64,000 nt of DNA from Caulobacter flavus (lineage in GTDB: Bacteria > Pseudomonadota > Alphaproteobacteria > Caulobacterales > Caulobacteraceae), in NCBI RefSeq assembly GCF_003722335.1, contig NZ_CP026100.1, positions 1,462,001-1,526,000 of the forward strand. Reading direction: 5' to 3'. The translations under genes were made by a program, and so were the position numbers. Shown one piece after another: positions 45,385 through 55,000 of this stretch. The notes under the pieces were generated by a model. The model was not told the origin of the DNA. It did not search any database and was given only the letters and a program-made list of their open reading frames with translations. Positions within the stretch are counted from its first letter, which is position 1. Every line of letters begins with the position of its first letter.

Positions 45385-46281
45385 TTAGTTGGCCGGCGCG
45401 GCCAGCAGCACCTCGACCGCCACGCCCGCCGCCGCCAGCGCCTGGATGTCGGCGGCCTCGACCGGGGCGGCGACGAGGCGCACGACCTGGCGGCCGCTTT
45501 GGGCGAGCTCGATGAGATGCTGCGGCGTGGCCTCGGACGGCGACAGGCGGTGGGCGTCGCGGCGGGCCATGGTGACGACTTCGGGATCGGCGGCTTCGTC
45601 GACGACCAGCACGTCGGCGGCCGACAGCGCCCTGACCGCTCGGAGAGTCAGCAGGTCGGCGGGCCCCTTGCCGGCCACGAAGCGGACCTTGCCTTCCTTC
45701 TTCACGTTCCGGGCCAGGGCCTCGCGGAACAGCACGCCGGCCTTTTCCATGTCGCCGGTCATGGCCGCCTGGGCCGCTTCGCCGGAGAGGGCTTCGCGCA
45801 GGAAGGCGCGGCGTTCGTGCAGGGTGGGCAGGGCGCCGCGCACCTCGCTCTGGAAGTTGCGCATCAGGGCGGCCACGCGGCCGGCGCCCTCGGGCACCTG
45901 GGCCTCGATGTCCGAGCGCAGCATGGTGGCCAGGACGGGCGCGGCGCCGCCGGTGCCGACGGCCGCCACCACCTCGCCGCGATCGATGACGGCGGGGGTG
46001 TTGAAGTCGCACATGTCGGGCTTGTCGACGACGTTGACCAGCACGCCGGCGGCGCGCGCGGCGCGGGCGGCGGCTTGGGCGAACACCTCGTCGGCGCTGG
46101 AGACGAAGGCCAGCACGGCCCCGCTGTAGGAGCCGGGCAGGAACGCCGCATGGCCGTCGAGGCGCACCAGGGTGGCGGGCGAGCCGTCGAACAACCGGGC
46201 CTTGGCCTCGGCGCCCTCGCCGGTTCCGGCGATCACCACCTTGCGGCCGGCGAGGGGGAAATAGGCGGGGAAGGAGTCCAA
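45385..46281 (-). CDS. Siroheme synthase-like protein with shortened methyltransferase part
   Basis: 298 aa. The N-terminal 150-170 residues match precorrin-2 dehydrogenase/ferrochelatase of CysG/Met8 (FPLAGRKVVIAGTGEGAEAKARL, NVVDKPDMCDFNTPA, AVGTGGAAPVLATMLR). The C-terminal part keeps only the first segment of uroporphyrinogen methyltransferase (VAGKGPADLLTLRAVRALSAADVLVV), about 85 residues instead of roughly 250, so methylation would need another enzyme. It would make sirohydrochlorin and siroheme for sulfite or nitrite reductase. A 5' neighbour is the IS element. Confidence 0.85.
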   Translation of the reverse strand: MDSFPAYFPLAGRKVVIAGTGEGAEAKARLFDGSPATLVRLDGHAAFLPGSYSGAVLAFVSSADEVFAQAAARAARAAGVLVNVVDKPDMCDFNTPAVIDRGEVVAAVGTGGAAPVLATMLRSDIEAQVPEGAGRVAALMRNFQSEVRGALPTLHERRAFLREALSGEAAQAAMTGDMEKAGVLFREALARNVKKEGKVRFVAGKGPADLLTLRAVRALSAADVLVVDEAADPEVVTMARRDAHRLSPSEATPQHLIELAQSGRQVVRLVAAPVEAADIQALAAAGVAVEVLLAAPAN

Positions 46282-46482
46282 GGCGGGGTCCTCTGGCGGC
46301 GATCCGGCGGGCGAGCCCCCAAGCTAGGGCGCGTCGGCCTCGAACGTGAGCCCTTTCGCGCAACAGGCGTTCAAGGAACTGGCACGAAACTGGGACCGAT
46401 ACCGATCCTGACGGCGTCAAATTTCGCTGGCGGAGCTTCGGAATAACGGTGTTAGCTCCGTTTCGAGGGCAGGAGACGACGC

Positions 46483-47058
46483 ATGGCGGCGAGCTTGGAC
46501 GTCAACGGCAAGACGGTGTCGGTGCAGGCCGAGCCCGACACGCCGCTCCTGTGGGTGCTGCGCGACGAGCTGGGCCTGACGGGCACGAAGTTCGGCTGCG
46601 GCCTGGCCCAGTGCGGGGCCTGCACGGTGCATGTGAACGGCGACCCGGTGCGCTCGTGCGTGACGCCGATCGCCGCGCTTTCCGGCGCCAGGATCACCAC
46701 CATCGAGGGCCTGGGCGGCGCCCATCCGCTGCAGCAGGCCTGGGTGAAGCTGGACGTGCCGCAGTGCGGCTACTGCCAGTCGGGCCAGATCATGTCGGCC
46801 GCCGCCCTGCTGGCGGCGAGCAAGGCGCCCAGCGACGAGGACATCGACGCGGCCATGGGCGGCAACATCTGTCGCTGCGGCGCCTATCAGCGGATCCGGG
46901 CGGCGATCAAGGAGGCGGCGACCAGCGCGGCCGCCCCGGCGGTCGCCGCGCCGCCGGCCGTCGCCGCCAAGCCCGCCCAGGCCGAAGCCGATGTCGACGA
47001 GGCGATCTCGGCCGCCTCCGGCGCCACCTCGCGGGTGCAGCGCGGAGAGGTGCGATGA
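46483..47058 (+). CDS. 2Fe-2S subunit of a molybdenum hydroxylase (IorA-like)
   Basis: 191 aa. A plant-type ferredoxin domain has Cys ligands in [15 protein letters not shown] and PVRSCV, followed by a second cluster domain with CGYCQSGQ and NICRCGAY. This matches the small subunit of isoquinoline 1-oxidoreductase/aldehyde dehydrogenase-type enzymes. It transfers electrons from the Mo site. A 35-residue alanine/proline tail extends the C-terminus. The stop overlaps the Mo-subunit start (ATGA), indicating translational coupling. Confidence 0.93.
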   Translation: MAASLDVNGKTVSVQAEPDTPLLWVLRDELGLTGTKFGCGLAQCGACTVHVNGDPVRSCVTPIAALSGARITTIEGLGGAHPLQQAWVKLDVPQCGYCQSGQIMSAAALLAASKAPSDEDIDAAMGGNICRCGAYQRIRAAIKEAATSAAAPAVAAPPAVAAKPAQAEADVDEAISAASGATSRVQRGEVR

Positions 47059-49235
47059 ACAGGCTTGTGGGACGGGACGGCTTCAGCCGCCGCGAGGTGG
47101 TGGTCGGGGCGGTGGTCGTCGGCGGCGCGTTGGCGGTGGGCTGCTCGCCGGCCGACCTGATGAGCGCCGGCTCAAAGGTCGAGGTCGGGGCGTTCGGCCC
47201 GTTCATCCGCTTCGAGCCCGACGGCTTCGTCACGGTGATCTCCAAGCACGTCGAGTTCGGCCAGGGCAGCCATGCGGGCCTGGCCGCCATCGTCGCCGAG
47301 GAGCTGGACGCCGACTGGACCAAGGTGCGCATCGAGCAGTCGCCGGCCAACGCCAAGCTCTACGGCAACGGCGCCCTGGGCGCGCAGCTGACCGGCGGCA
47401 GCTCGGCGATCTCCAACAGCTGGGAGCAGTTGCGCAAGGCCGGGGCGGGCGCGCGGGCGATGTTCGTCGAGGCCGCCGCCAACCGCTGGAACGTGCCGGC
47501 CGGCGAGGTGGCGGTGAAGGACGGCGTGCTGACCCACGCCTCGGGCAAGAGCGCGGCCTTCGCCGACCTGATGGCCGACGCGGCCAAGGTCACGCCGCCC
47601 GCCAGTCCCGCGTTGAAGGACCCCAAGACCTTCACCCTGATCGGCACGGACCGCGTGCGCCGCAAGGACGCGCAGGCCAAGAGCGACGGCACGGCCCGCT
47701 ACACCCAGGACGTCCGCCTGCCCGACATGCTGACGGCCATGGTCGCCCATGCGCCGCGGTTCGGCGGCAAGGTCGAGGGCTTCGACGCCGACGCGGCCAG
47801 GAAGGTCGCCGGCGTGGTCGACGTGTTCGAAATTCCCACCGGGGTGGCGGTGGTGGCCAGGTCGACCTGGGCCGCGCGCCTGGGCCGCGAGGCGCTGAAC
47901 GTCCGCTGGGACGAGGGCAAGGCCGAGAAGCGCGGCTCGGCCGAGCTGGCCGCGGCCTTCCGCGACCTGGCGACCGGCAAGGGTCCGGCCGACCAGAAGT
48001 GGGAGTCGTTCGGATCCAAGGGCGACGCCGCCCAGGCGGCGGGCGGACCTGATGGGAGCACGGACGCCTTCGAGGCCGTCTACGAGTTCCCCTACCTGGC
48101 CCACGCCACGATGGAGCCGATGAACTGCGTGGCGATCGTCGACGGCAATCACGTCAAGCTGGTGCACGGCTCGCAGGGCCAGACCCTCGACCAGCTGAAC
48201 GCCGGCAAGATCGTCGGCGCGCTGCCGGGCTCGGTCGAGGTCGAGACCCTGTTCGCCGGCGGCTCGTTCGGGCGGCGGGCGACCTTCACCTCCGACTACG
48301 TGGCCGAGTGCGTCCACGTGGCCAAGAAGGTGGGGGGCGGCAAGCCGGTGAAGCTGGTCTGGACGCGCGAGGACGACATGCGCGCCGGCTACTACCGGCC
48401 GCTGGTGGTCCACGCCGTGCGGGTGACGCTGGACAAGGACGGCCTGCCGGCCACCTGGCGCCATCGCATCGTCAGCCAGTCGATCATGAAGGACTCGCCG
48501 ATGCCCTCCAAGGGCGTCGACCAGACCGCCGTCGAGGGGGCGATGGACTCGCCCTACCTCAAGGCCACGCCGGTCGTCGACGCCCAGGTCGCCTTTCCGG
48601 AGGTCGGCGTGCCGGTGCTGTGGTGGCGCTCGGTGGGGGCGACCCACACCGCCTTCGTCATGGAGCACACCATCGAGCAGCTGGCCCGCAAGGCCGGCAA
48701 GGATCCGGTGGAATATCGCCGCGCCCTCTACGCCAAGGCCGGGGCCAGCCGTCACCTGGCGGCGCTGAACCTGGCCGTCGAGAAGGCAGGGCCGACGGCG
48801 GGCGCGGGATGGACGCGGGGCGTAGCGGTGCACGAGAGCTTCGGCTCGGTCGTGGCCCAGGCGGCCGAGGTCAAGCTGGTCGACGGCGCGCCCAGGGTCG
48901 GCCGGGTGGTCACCGCCATCGACTGCGGCACGGCCGTCTCGCCCGACCAGATCGCCGCGCAGATGGAGGGCGGAACCTGCTACGGCCTGTCGGCGGCCCT
49001 CTACGGCGAGATCACCCTGACCGACGGGGCGGTCGACCAGAGCAATTTCGACACCTATCGGGTGCTGCGCATCGGCGAGGCGCCGAGCGTGGAGACCCAC
49101 ATCGTGCCGTCGGCCGCGCCGCCCAGCGGGGTGGGCGAGCCGGGCACGCCGGTGATCGGTCCGGCGGTCGCCAACGCCCTGCTGGCGCTGTCGGGGCAGG
49201 CCACGACGCGGTTGCCGTTCGTCCGGTCTGTCTGA
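47055..49235 (+). CDS. Molybdopterin-binding subunit of a molybdenum hydroxylase (IorB-like)
   Basis: 726 aa from [15 protein letters not shown]. The start bears a Tat-like twin-arginine stretch ([20 protein letters not shown]) with a lipobox-like Cys, so the enzyme is probably periplasmic and membrane-anchored. Mo-cofactor motifs include GGSFGRRA and the C-terminal [17 protein letters not shown] with the catalytic Glu. It resembles isoquinoline 1-oxidoreductase beta. It would oxidise an aldehyde or N-heterocycle; substrate unknown. It likely uses the cofactor made by the moa genes a few kb downstream. Confidence 0.93.
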   Translation: MNRLVGRDGFSRREVVVGAVVVGGALAVGCSPADLMSAGSKVEVGAFGPFIRFEPDGFVTVISKHVEFGQGSHAGLAAIVAEELDADWTKVRIEQSPANAKLYGNGALGAQLTGGSSAISNSWEQLRKAGAGARAMFVEAAANRWNVPAGEVAVKDGVLTHASGKSAAFADLMADAAKVTPPASPALKDPKTFTLIGTDRVRRKDAQAKSDGTARYTQDVRLPDMLTAMVAHAPRFGGKVEGFDADAARKVAGVVDVFEIPTGVAVVARSTWAARLGREALNVRWDEGKAEKRGSAELAAAFRDLATGKGPADQKWESFGSKGDAAQAAGGPDGSTDAFEAVYEFPYLAHATMEPMNCVAIVDGNHVKLVHGSQGQTLDQLNAGKIVGALPGSVEVETLFAGGSFGRRATFTSDYVAECVHVAKKVGGGKPVKLVWTREDDMRAGYYRPLVVHAVRVTLDKDGLPATWRHRIVSQSIMKDSPMPSKGVDQTAVEGAMDSPYLKATPVVDAQVAFPEVGVPVLWWRSVGATHTAFVMEHTIEQLARKAGKDPVEYRRALYAKAGASRHLAALNLAVEKAGPTAGAGWTRGVAVHESFGSVVAQAAEVKLVDGAPRVGRVVTAIDCGTAVSPDQIAAQMEGGTCYGLSAALYGEITLTDGAVDQSNFDTYRVLRIGEAPSVETHIVPSAAPPSGVGEPGTPVIGPAVANALLALSGQATTRLPFVRSV

Positions 49236-49309
49236 ACGTTAACCTTGGCGCGACCGGAATTGACGTCGGACCGCTGGACGAGAGGCTGTGCTAGGACCAT
49301 CTTAGCGCC

Positions 49310-50056
49310 ATGGTCGAGCCTGCCGACAGCCTTGGTTTCGAGAAACTCACGCCCCGTGAGCGCGAGATCCTGCGCCTGATCGCCCAGCACCAGCGCTCGA
49401 AGGAAATCGCGCGCCTGCTCAGCCTGTCGCCCAAGACCGTCGAGATGCACGTGCTGAGCGCCCGCCGGCGCCTGGCCGGCATGCCGCGCCGCGACGCCGC
49501 CCTGGCCTTCGTGGCCTGGGAACAGGCCCCCGGTAGTTGGGACCCCGGTAATGACTACCGTAGGCAATCGCCGGACCTAGCCTTCGACCTCGGGCCGGTC
49601 TCTCCTGCTTTCAACAGCGGGAGCGGCCATGGCCATGAACGACAACACACCCAAGACGAGGCCTTCGGGGGCGGCTCCCAATTCGGCGTTCTTCATCGCG
49701 AGCTGGAAGTCGCTGGAAGAGGGCCTGACCCTGATGGCGGGCACCCCCGAGCGGGAGCGCCTGGTGCCGGAGACGGTCTCGGCGCTGCGCAAGGCGCAGG
49801 CGGCTGGCGATCCTCCGTCGAAGCTGCTGCTGCGGGTTCTCGCGGCGACGGCGTTCCTGTCGGACGACAGCCCGATCCGGTCCGAACGCGGGGAGGTTGG
49901 CGCCATGACCTGACTCCCGCCCAATGGATGGGCCTGATCCTGGTTTCTGCCCTGGCGGCCGGCGTGCTGCTCAGCGTGGTCACCATGGGGGCTCATGAGT
50001 TCCTCTTCGCCCTTCAGCGGTTCCGCGAGGGCTGGAGCACACCGCCGGCGCACTGA
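49310..50056 (+). CDS. LuxR-type HTH protein with possible C-terminal membrane anchor
   Basis: 248 aa frame. The N-terminus is a GerE/LuxR helix-turn-helix (LTPREREILRLIAQHQRSKEIARLL, then SPKTVEMHVLSARRRL). The last 45 residues are a hydrophobic segment (QWMGLILVSALAAGVLLSVVTMG). Alphaproteobacteria have LuxR-HTH proteins with a C-terminal membrane segment, so the whole frame may be real. The middle (about 105-200) lies over another gene in a different frame (49629-49913) and has low-complexity composition, so it may instead end earlier by frameshift. Exact end is uncertain. Confidence 0.6.
   Translation: MVEPADSLGFEKLTPREREILRLIAQHQRSKEIARLLSLSPKTVEMHVLSARRRLAGMPRRDAALAFVAWEQAPGSWDPGNDYRRQSPDLAFDLGPVSPAFNSGSGHGHERQHTQDEAFGGGSQFGVLHRELEVAGRGPDPDGGHPRAGAPGAGDGLGAAQGAGGWRSSVEAAAAGSRGDGVPVGRQPDPVRTRGGWRHDLTPAQWMGLILVSALAAGVLLSVVTMGAHEFLFALQRFREGWSTPPAH
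49629..49913 (+). CDS. Small unknown protein overlapping the LuxR-type gene
   Basis: 94 aa (MAMNDNTPKTRPSG...) in a different frame from the LuxR gene, preceded by a GGGAGCGG ribosome site. Its codons show the high-GC third positions of real local genes, better than the LuxR frame over the same bases. It has a predicted helical body (AFFIASWKSLEEGLTLMAG). No known family. Either it is real and the LuxR frame here is incidental, or both are used. Confidence 0.6.
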   Translation: MAMNDNTPKTRPSGAAPNSAFFIASWKSLEEGLTLMAGTPERERLVPETVSALRKAQAAGDPPSKLLLRVLAATAFLSDDSPIRSERGEVGAMT

Positions 50057-50131
50057 CCGGCGAACAGCTTTCCGAACAATCCATTCGTCTTGAACGTGCG
50101 GGGGGCTCCCGCGCGAGTGGGAGAGTCTTGC

Positions 50132-50485
50132 ATGAAACGCAGCGACGCGGCCCGTGCCGGGGCCGAGAAACTGAAGCGCGCCGAAGCCGCCATCGATGCG
50201 GCCCTGCGCGAAACCGCCGAGTTGGTGGGCCTGCTGCCCTCCCTGCGGCTCGATGCGCAGCTGTCGGCCGTGATCGGCCAGGAAGCGATCGAGACCCTCG
50301 GCGACACCCTGATCCACATCCTTTCCGCCCGCCGCACGATCGTGAAGGCCCACGGCGACCTGGCCGAGGTCCGCGCCCAGATCGGCTGCGGCGCCCTCGC
50401 CGTCGGCGACATGGGCAAGGTCGAGGGCGGCGACCAGCCGCGCACCGCCGGCCTGCGCGCCGTCGAAGGCGGCCGCGCCGCGTGA
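50132..50485 (+). CDS. Small helical protein of unknown function
   Basis: 117 aa from MKRSDAARAGAEKL, with GGGAGAG upstream. Heptad-like alanine/leucine-rich helices dominate (KRAEAAIDAALRETAELVGLL); no signal peptide or membrane segment. It may be a coiled-coil or four-helix protein. The next small gene starts 37 nt after it, and the preceding LuxR-type gene ends 75 nt before, so it may belong to one transcript. I do not recognise it. Confidence 0.6.
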   Translation: MKRSDAARAGAEKLKRAEAAIDAALRETAELVGLLPSLRLDAQLSAVIGQEAIETLGDTLIHILSARRTIVKAHGDLAEVRAQIGCGALAVGDMGKVEGGDQPRTAGLRAVEGGRAA

Positions 50486-50522
50486 TCCGCGCGGCGATCC
50501 TCTCAATTTCCGGAGTCAATCC

Positions 50523-50738
50523 ATGACCGCCGTTCTCGCCGCGCTTCAGCCGGCGATCGATGAAGCCGCCGAGTTCGGCCGCTGCCTGCGCGACCTCTGC
50601 CCCGTCCAGAAGCGGGTGCTGACCGCGCTGATGCACCGGCTGATCGCCATGGAAGAGGCCAACGACGCCGAGGGCGCCCTGGTCGTGATCGACGAGGTGC
50701 GCCGCATCCTCGGCGAGGGGCGGCTGACGCACCACTGA
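50523..50738 (+). CDS. Small protein of unknown function (71 aa)
   Basis: 71 aa (MTAVLAALQPAIDEAAEFG...). Two helices containing CLRDLCPVQKRVLTALMHRL and VVIDEVRRILGEGRL are seen, with two Cys and no membrane segment. It follows the 117-aa gene by 37 nt on the same strand and may be co-transcribed. No family recognised; the good codon bias supports it as real. Confidence 0.55.
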   Translation: MTAVLAALQPAIDEAAEFGRCLRDLCPVQKRVLTALMHRLIAMEEANDAEGALVVIDEVRRILGEGRLTHH

Positions 50739-50818
50739 TAATGAGAGCGGGGCCGGATCGCGCTTGATCCGGACCCGTCTTGCGGCATGTTGGCCCCCGC
50801 GAGTCGGGGGCTCTTCCT

Positions 50819-51247
50819 TTGATACAAGCCTTGATTTCCCTGGGCGTGGCGATCGTGATCTGCGGCGCGGCCATCCGGTTCGGCGACAAGCCGGCGCGGC
50901 GCGTGGGCGTGATCATGCTGACGGGCTGGCTGGCCTCGCTGATCGTGTTCAGGAACAGCCCGCGCTTCACCGACACCGGCCTGATGCTGATCGACGGCCT
51001 GACGGCGGCGCTGTTCGTCTGGGTGTCGCTGTCGTCGCGACGGCTGTGGACGGTGGTGGTGTCGGCGTTCCAGTTGCTGGCCGTGGCTTCGCACCTGGCG
51101 ACGATCATCGACCATCGCGTGACCATCAACACCTACATGCTCAGCCTGGCCGTCTGGAGCCACGGCATACTGGCGGTGCTGGCCTTCGCCGTCTGGCGCC
51201 ACTGGCGTGAGCAGCGCCGGGTCGCCAACGAGGACGGTCCGTCCTAG
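50819..51247 (+). CDS. Small multi-pass membrane protein
   Basis: 142 aa from TTG at 50819 (MIQALISLGVAIV), with a GGGGGCT ribosome site; a longer frame from TTG at 50780 exists. About four hydrophobic helices are visible (LISLGVAIVICGA, VIMLTGWLASLIVF, ALFVWVSLSS, LAVLAFAVW). It resembles small inner-membrane proteins of phage-like or unknown type, but I see no lysis gene nearby. Function unknown. Confidence 0.6.
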   Translation: MIQALISLGVAIVICGAAIRFGDKPARRVGVIMLTGWLASLIVFRNSPRFTDTGLMLIDGLTAALFVWVSLSSRRLWTVVVSAFQLLAVASHLATIIDHRVTINTYMLSLAVWSHGILAVLAFAVWRHWREQRRVANEDGPS

Positions 51248-51280
51248 GGTCCTTTATCCGATCGCGCTGATATTCTTACC

Positions 51281-51384
51281 CGTCATCCCGGCCGAAGGGT
51301 CGCGCAGCGAGCCGTAGAGCCGGGACCCAGGGGCCACACGCAGCGCACCTGCCCCTGAAGCCCTGCGGGCTTTCCGGGATGACG
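51281..51384. repeat. Inverted intergenic repeat
   Basis: CGTCATCCCGG (51281-51291) pairs with CCGGGATGACG (51374-51384), enclosing smaller palindromes. Such CGTCATCCCGG...CCGGGATGACG elements are common dispersed repeats. It lies between the membrane-protein gene and the convergent MocA-like gene, in a stretch with no coding sequence. Confidence 0.7.
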
Positions 51385-51440
51385 AGCGGCAAGCGATTGG
51401 ACTTCCTGGCCTCGATACGCCGCTCAATCGAATCCGCACC

Positions 51441-52013
51441 CTAGCCGGGCAGGTCTTCCCGCCGGTCGACGTCGAACAGCACGCCGGGCGCGTCGGTCTC
51501 GACCAGGGCCAGGGTGCGCGCCGTCATCAGGCCCTGGGCGCCGCGATCGCCGCTCAACGCCGCCAAGCCCTCGAAGCAGACACGCGCGAACAGCACCGGA
51601 TGGCCTCGCCGGCCGGCATGGACGGGAGCGACGATCTCGGCGCCCGCGGCCAGTCGCGCAGTCAGCGCGGCGGCCAGGTCGTGCGGGACGTCCGGCATGT
51701 CGCCCAGGAACACAAGCACGCCGTCGCTGGCCGGATCGAGCGCCCCCGCGCCATGCCGCAGCGAGGCGCCCAGGCCCTCGGCGGCGTGGGGCGCGACCAG
51801 CATGCGCAGGCGGGGGGCGGCGCGGGCGTCGACCAGGTCCGCGACCGCCGTGTCGCCGGGCCGGACCACGACCGACACCCTGTCGACCGGCGCCGCCAGG
51901 GCCGCGTCCAGCGCGTGATCCAGCAGCGGCCGGCCGCGACAGACGGCGAGCAGCTTGCCGCCGCCGAAGCGCGTTCCCGCGCCAGCCGCCAGGACAATGG
52001 CCTCCAGTCGCAT
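51441..52013 (-). CDS. Molybdenum cofactor nucleotidyltransferase (MocA/MobA-like)
   Basis: 190 aa NTP-transferase. The N-terminal [17 protein letters not shown] is the nucleotide-binding loop; [10 protein letters not shown] and GHPVLFAR are family marks. MocA makes the cytosine dinucleotide and MobA the guanine form of the cofactor; the GHPV motif and length fit MocA, which serves XDH-family hydroxylases. It diverges from moaA (37 nt) and lies between the hydroxylase genes and the cofactor biosynthesis genes, matching this role. Confidence 0.88.
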   Translation of the reverse strand: MRLEAIVLAAGAGTRFGGGKLLAVCRGRPLLDHALDAALAAPVDRVSVVVRPGDTAVADLVDARAAPRLRMLVAPHAAEGLGASLRHGAGALDPASDGVLVFLGDMPDVPHDLAAALTARLAAGAEIVAPVHAGRRGHPVLFARVCFEGLAALSGDRGAQGLMTARTLALVETDAPGVLFDVDRREDLPG

Positions 52014-52050
52014 GCGATCCCTTTCCGCGACGCCGTCGGAGGCTTATCCT

Positions 52051-53070
52051 ATGGCGGATATGACGTCCCCTGACGACAGCCCCCGATTGATCGACGGTTT
52101 TGGCCGGGCGGTGACCTATCTGCGCGTGTCGGTGACCGACCGCTGCGACCTGCGCTGCGTCTACTGCATGGCCGAGCACATGACCTTCCTGCCGAAGGCG
52201 GAAGTGCTGACTCTCGAAGAGCTGGACCGCCTGGCCTCGACCTTCTTGGGCCTGGGCGTGCGCAAGCTGCGGCTGACCGGCGGCGAGCCGCTGGTGCGCA
52301 AGGGGATCATGGAGCTGGTCGAGGCGCTTTCCCGGCACCTGAAGAGCGGCGCGCTGGACGAGCTGACCCTGACCACCAACGGCACCCAGCTGGCCCAGCA
52401 CGCCGATCGCCTGGCGGCGCTGGGCGTGCGGCGGATCAACGTCTCGCTCGATACCCTCAAGCCCGATCTCTTCCGGCGGCTGACGCGGGGCGGCGACGTG
52501 GCCAAGGTGGTCGGTGGGATCGACGCGGCCCTGGCCGCGGGCATCCAGGTCAAGATCAACGCGGTGGCGCTCAAGCGCGACAACGCCGCCGAGCTGCCGC
52601 AGTTGATCCAGTGGGCCCACGCGCGCGGCTGCGACATGACCCTGATCGAGACCATGCCGCTGGGCGAGATCGACGAGGACCGCACCGACCAGTTCCTGTC
52701 GCTGCGCGACGTGCGGCGCGAGCTGTCGTCCTACTGGACGTTGACGGACCTGGCCTACGCCACCGGCGGGCCGGCCCGCTACGCCAAGGTCGAGGAGACC
52801 GGCGGGCGGCTGGGGTTCATCACTCCGCTCAGCCACAATTTCTGCGAGGCCTGCAATCGGGTGCGCCTGACCTGCACCGGCACCCTGCACACCTGCCTGG
52901 GCCGTGACGACGCCAGCGACCTGCGGGCCGTGCTGCGCGGCGGGGCGACCGACGGCGAACTGGTGGCGGCGATCCACGCGGCGATCGGGTCCAAGCCCAA
53001 GGGCCACGACTTCCAGGTCGACGCGCCGCGTCCGGCGGTGGCCCGCCACATGTCGACGACCGGAGGCTAG
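52051..53070 (+). CDS. moaA: GTP 3',8-cyclase
   Basis: 339 aa from [10 protein letters not shown] (GGAGG at 52038); an ATG three codons on is also possible. The radical-SAM cluster Cys are in CDLRCVYCM; the C-terminal 4Fe-4S motif is [18 protein letters not shown]. The C-terminus ends in GG as in active MoaA. It performs the first committed step of molybdenum cofactor synthesis, with MoaC. moaD follows 3 nt later. Confidence 0.96.
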   Translation: MADMTSPDDSPRLIDGFGRAVTYLRVSVTDRCDLRCVYCMAEHMTFLPKAEVLTLEELDRLASTFLGLGVRKLRLTGGEPLVRKGIMELVEALSRHLKSGALDELTLTTNGTQLAQHADRLAALGVRRINVSLDTLKPDLFRRLTRGGDVAKVVGGIDAALAAGIQVKINAVALKRDNAAELPQLIQWAHARGCDMTLIETMPLGEIDEDRTDQFLSLRDVRRELSSYWTLTDLAYATGGPARYAKVEETGGRLGFITPLSHNFCEACNRVRLTCTGTLHTCLGRDDASDLRAVLRGGATDGELVAAIHAAIGSKPKGHDFQVDAPRPAVARHMSTTGG

Positions 53071-53073
53071 GCG

Positions 53074-53313
53074 ATGGCCCGCGTGCTGCTGTTCGGACGC
53101 CTGGCCGACCAGGCCGGCTGGCGCGAGCGCGAGGTCGAGGCGGGCAGCCTGGCGGCCCTGCGCGCGTCCATCGCCAACGACGACGCCGCCTTGGCCGAAG
53201 CGCTTGAAGGCCCTGGCGTGCAGGTGGCCGTCGACAAGGCCCTGGTGCGCGGCGAGGCCGTGCTGGCGGCCGCCACGGAAGTGGCCTTCCTGCCGCCGAT
53301 GAGCGGCGGATGA
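53074..53313 (+). CDS. moaD: Molybdopterin synthase small subunit
   Basis: 79 aa ubiquitin-like protein ending in FLPPMSGG. The terminal Gly-Gly is thiocarboxylated to deliver sulfur to MoaE. Starts 3 nt after moaA and overlaps moaE by 4 nt (ATGA), so the three are one translational unit. Confidence 0.95.
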   Translation: MARVLLFGRLADQAGWREREVEAGSLAALRASIANDDAALAEALEGPGVQVAVDKALVRGEAVLAAATEVAFLPPMSGG

Positions 53314-53750
53314 TCACCCTGACCGAGGCGCCGTTCGAACCCGGCGCGCTGCTGACGGCCTTCTGCGCCGGCCGAGGCGAGACCGGCGCCGTGGCCAGCT
53401 TCACGGGCCTCGCCCGCGCCGAGGGCGGCACGGCGTCGATCCTGGAGCTGGAGGCCTATCCGGGCTTCACCGAAAGCGCGATCGAGGCCTTTGCGAAGGG
53501 CGCCGCCGCGCGGTTCGGGCTGCAGGACTGGCGGATCGTCCACCGGGTGGGGAAAATCGCGCCAGGGCAGGCGGTTGTGTTCGTGGCGACGGCGTCGAAA
53601 CACCGCCGGGCCGCCTTCGAGGCGTGCGACTTTCTGATGGACTGGCTCAAGAGCCGGGCGCCGTTCTGGAAGAAGGAGCACGGTCCGGACGGCGCGCGCT
53701 GGATCGAGCCCACGGCTCAGGATAGGACCGACGCCCAGCGTTGGGATTAG
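53310..53750 (+). CDS. moaE: Molybdopterin synthase large subunit
   Basis: 146 aa. LELEAYPGFTESAIEAF and the Lys-containing KSRAPFWKKE near the end are the conserved active-site regions of MoaE. It forms the synthase heterotetramer with MoaD and converts cyclic pyranopterin phosphate to molybdopterin. The start overlaps the moaD stop. Confidence 0.95.
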   Translation: MITLTEAPFEPGALLTAFCAGRGETGAVASFTGLARAEGGTASILELEAYPGFTESAIEAFAKGAAARFGLQDWRIVHRVGKIAPGQAVVFVATASKHRRAAFEACDFLMDWLKSRAPFWKKEHGPDGARWIEPTAQDRTDAQRWD

Positions 53751-53771
53751 GCCGTGGATGCGGTTCCTCGT

Positions 53772-53832
53772 CCTTCGACAAGCTCAGGATGAGGAACCTT
53801 TGCGTTCGCCCTCACCCTGAGCCTGTCGAAGG
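53772..53832. repeat. Imperfect inverted intergenic repeat
   Basis: CCTTCGACAAGCTCAGGATGAGG (53772-53794) faces CCTCACCCTGAGCCTGTCGAAGG (53810-53832), differing at a few positions. This CCTTCGACAAGCTCAGG element is a widely seen dispersed repeat. It fills most of the gap between moaE and moaB and may form a hairpin at the moaE end. Confidence 0.75.
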
Positions 53833-53874
53833 GCGAGGGCGTCGCGCAGGCGTTCGAAGGCAAGGAGAATTCGC

Positions 53875-54423
53875 ATGTCAGGCCTCACCCCGGGCGGCGG
53901 GATCAAGCCGGAGCTTCCGTTCAAGCCGGTGCGGGTGGCGATCCTCACCGTCTCCGACACCCGCGACGAGAGCAACGACACCTCGGGCCAGATCCTGATT
54001 GACCGCGTCAAGGACGCCGGCCACGAGTTCGCCGGCCGGGCGGTGGTGCGCGACGACATCGAAAAGATCCGGGCCACCGTGCGCGGCTGGATCGACAGCA
54101 AGGAGGTCGACGCCGTCGTCACCACCGGCGGAACGGGCCTGACCGGCCGCGACGTCACGGTCGAGGCGCTGGAGCCGCTGTTCCACAAGGTGATCGACGG
54201 CTTCTCGGTGGTGTTCCACCTGGTGTCCTACGCCACGGTCGGGCTCTCGACCCTGCAATCGCGGGCCACGGCCGGGATCATCGACGGGGTGTTCGTGTTC
54301 TGCCTGCCGGGCTCGAACGGGGCGGTGAAGGACGGCTGGGACAAGGTGATTTCCGCCCAGCTCGACAGCCGCCACAAGCCCTGCAACATGGTCGAGCTGA
54401 TGCCGAGGCTTCTGGAGAAGTGA
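53875..54423 (+). CDS. moaB: Molybdopterin adenylyltransferase/MoaB-type protein
   Basis: 182 aa, a MogA/MoaB-type fold with [12 protein letters not shown] and [10 protein letters not shown] motifs, and [14 protein letters not shown] typical of MoaB. It would adenylylate molybdopterin. It precedes and overlaps moaC (GTGA), about 120 nt after moaE. Confidence 0.93.
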   Translation: MSGLTPGGGIKPELPFKPVRVAILTVSDTRDESNDTSGQILIDRVKDAGHEFAGRAVVRDDIEKIRATVRGWIDSKEVDAVVTTGGTGLTGRDVTVEALEPLFHKVIDGFSVVFHLVSYATVGLSTLQSRATAGIIDGVFVFCLPGSNGAVKDGWDKVISAQLDSRHKPCNMVELMPRLLEK

Positions 54424-54887
54424 GCAAGCTGACCCACATCGACGACCAGGGCCGCGCCCGCATGGTCGACGTCTCCGACAAGCCGTCCACCGCCCGCGAG
54501 GCGGTGGCGACGGGCTTCGTGCGGATGAGCCTTGAGACCCTGGCCCTGGCCGTGTCCGGGACCGGCCGCAAGGGCGACGTGCGCGCCGTGGCCGAGCTGG
54601 CCGGGGTGATGGCGGCGAAGAGGACCTCAGACCTGATCCCGCTGTGCCATCCGCTGGCGCTGTCGAAGGTGGTGGTCGAGGTCGAGCCGGGCGAGGGCGG
54701 CCTGTCGGTCACCGCGCGGGTCAAGACCACCGGTCCGACCGGCGTGGAGATGGAGGCGCTGACCGCAGTGTCCGTGGCCTGCCTGACCATCTACGACATG
54801 CTCAAGGCCGCCGAGAAGGGCATGGTCATCGAGGCCGTGCGGCTGCTGGAGAAGACCGGCGGGAAGTCGGGGGACTGGAAGGGCTGA
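54420..54887 (+). CDS. moaC: Cyclic pyranopterin monophosphate synthase
   Basis: 155 aa starting at GTG ([18 protein letters not shown]), overlapping the moaB stop by 4 nt. MoaC landmarks include [31 protein letters not shown] and KAAEKGM. It acts after MoaA to make cyclic pyranopterin phosphate. Completes the moa set. Confidence 0.96.
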   Translation: MSKLTHIDDQGRARMVDVSDKPSTAREAVATGFVRMSLETLALAVSGTGRKGDVRAVAELAGVMAAKRTSDLIPLCHPLALSKVVVEVEPGEGGLSVTARVKTTGPTGVEMEALTAVSVACLTIYDMLKAAEKGMVIEAVRLLEKTGGKSGDWKG

Positions 54888-55000
54888 GGCTGCTTCGCGC
54901 GGCGCTGAAGCGCGCGCCGCAAAGGACCTGGACTCTCTACTTACAATAATGGAAATTGCTCCCAAGGCTGCGCATCGACAGCCACGCAGGGAGACGTCTC

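Noticed and set aside
49927..50056. Separate 42-aa membrane peptide (start ATG at 49927)
   Set aside because: No ribosome site precedes the ATG; the segment is more simply the C-terminal end of the LuxR-type frame.
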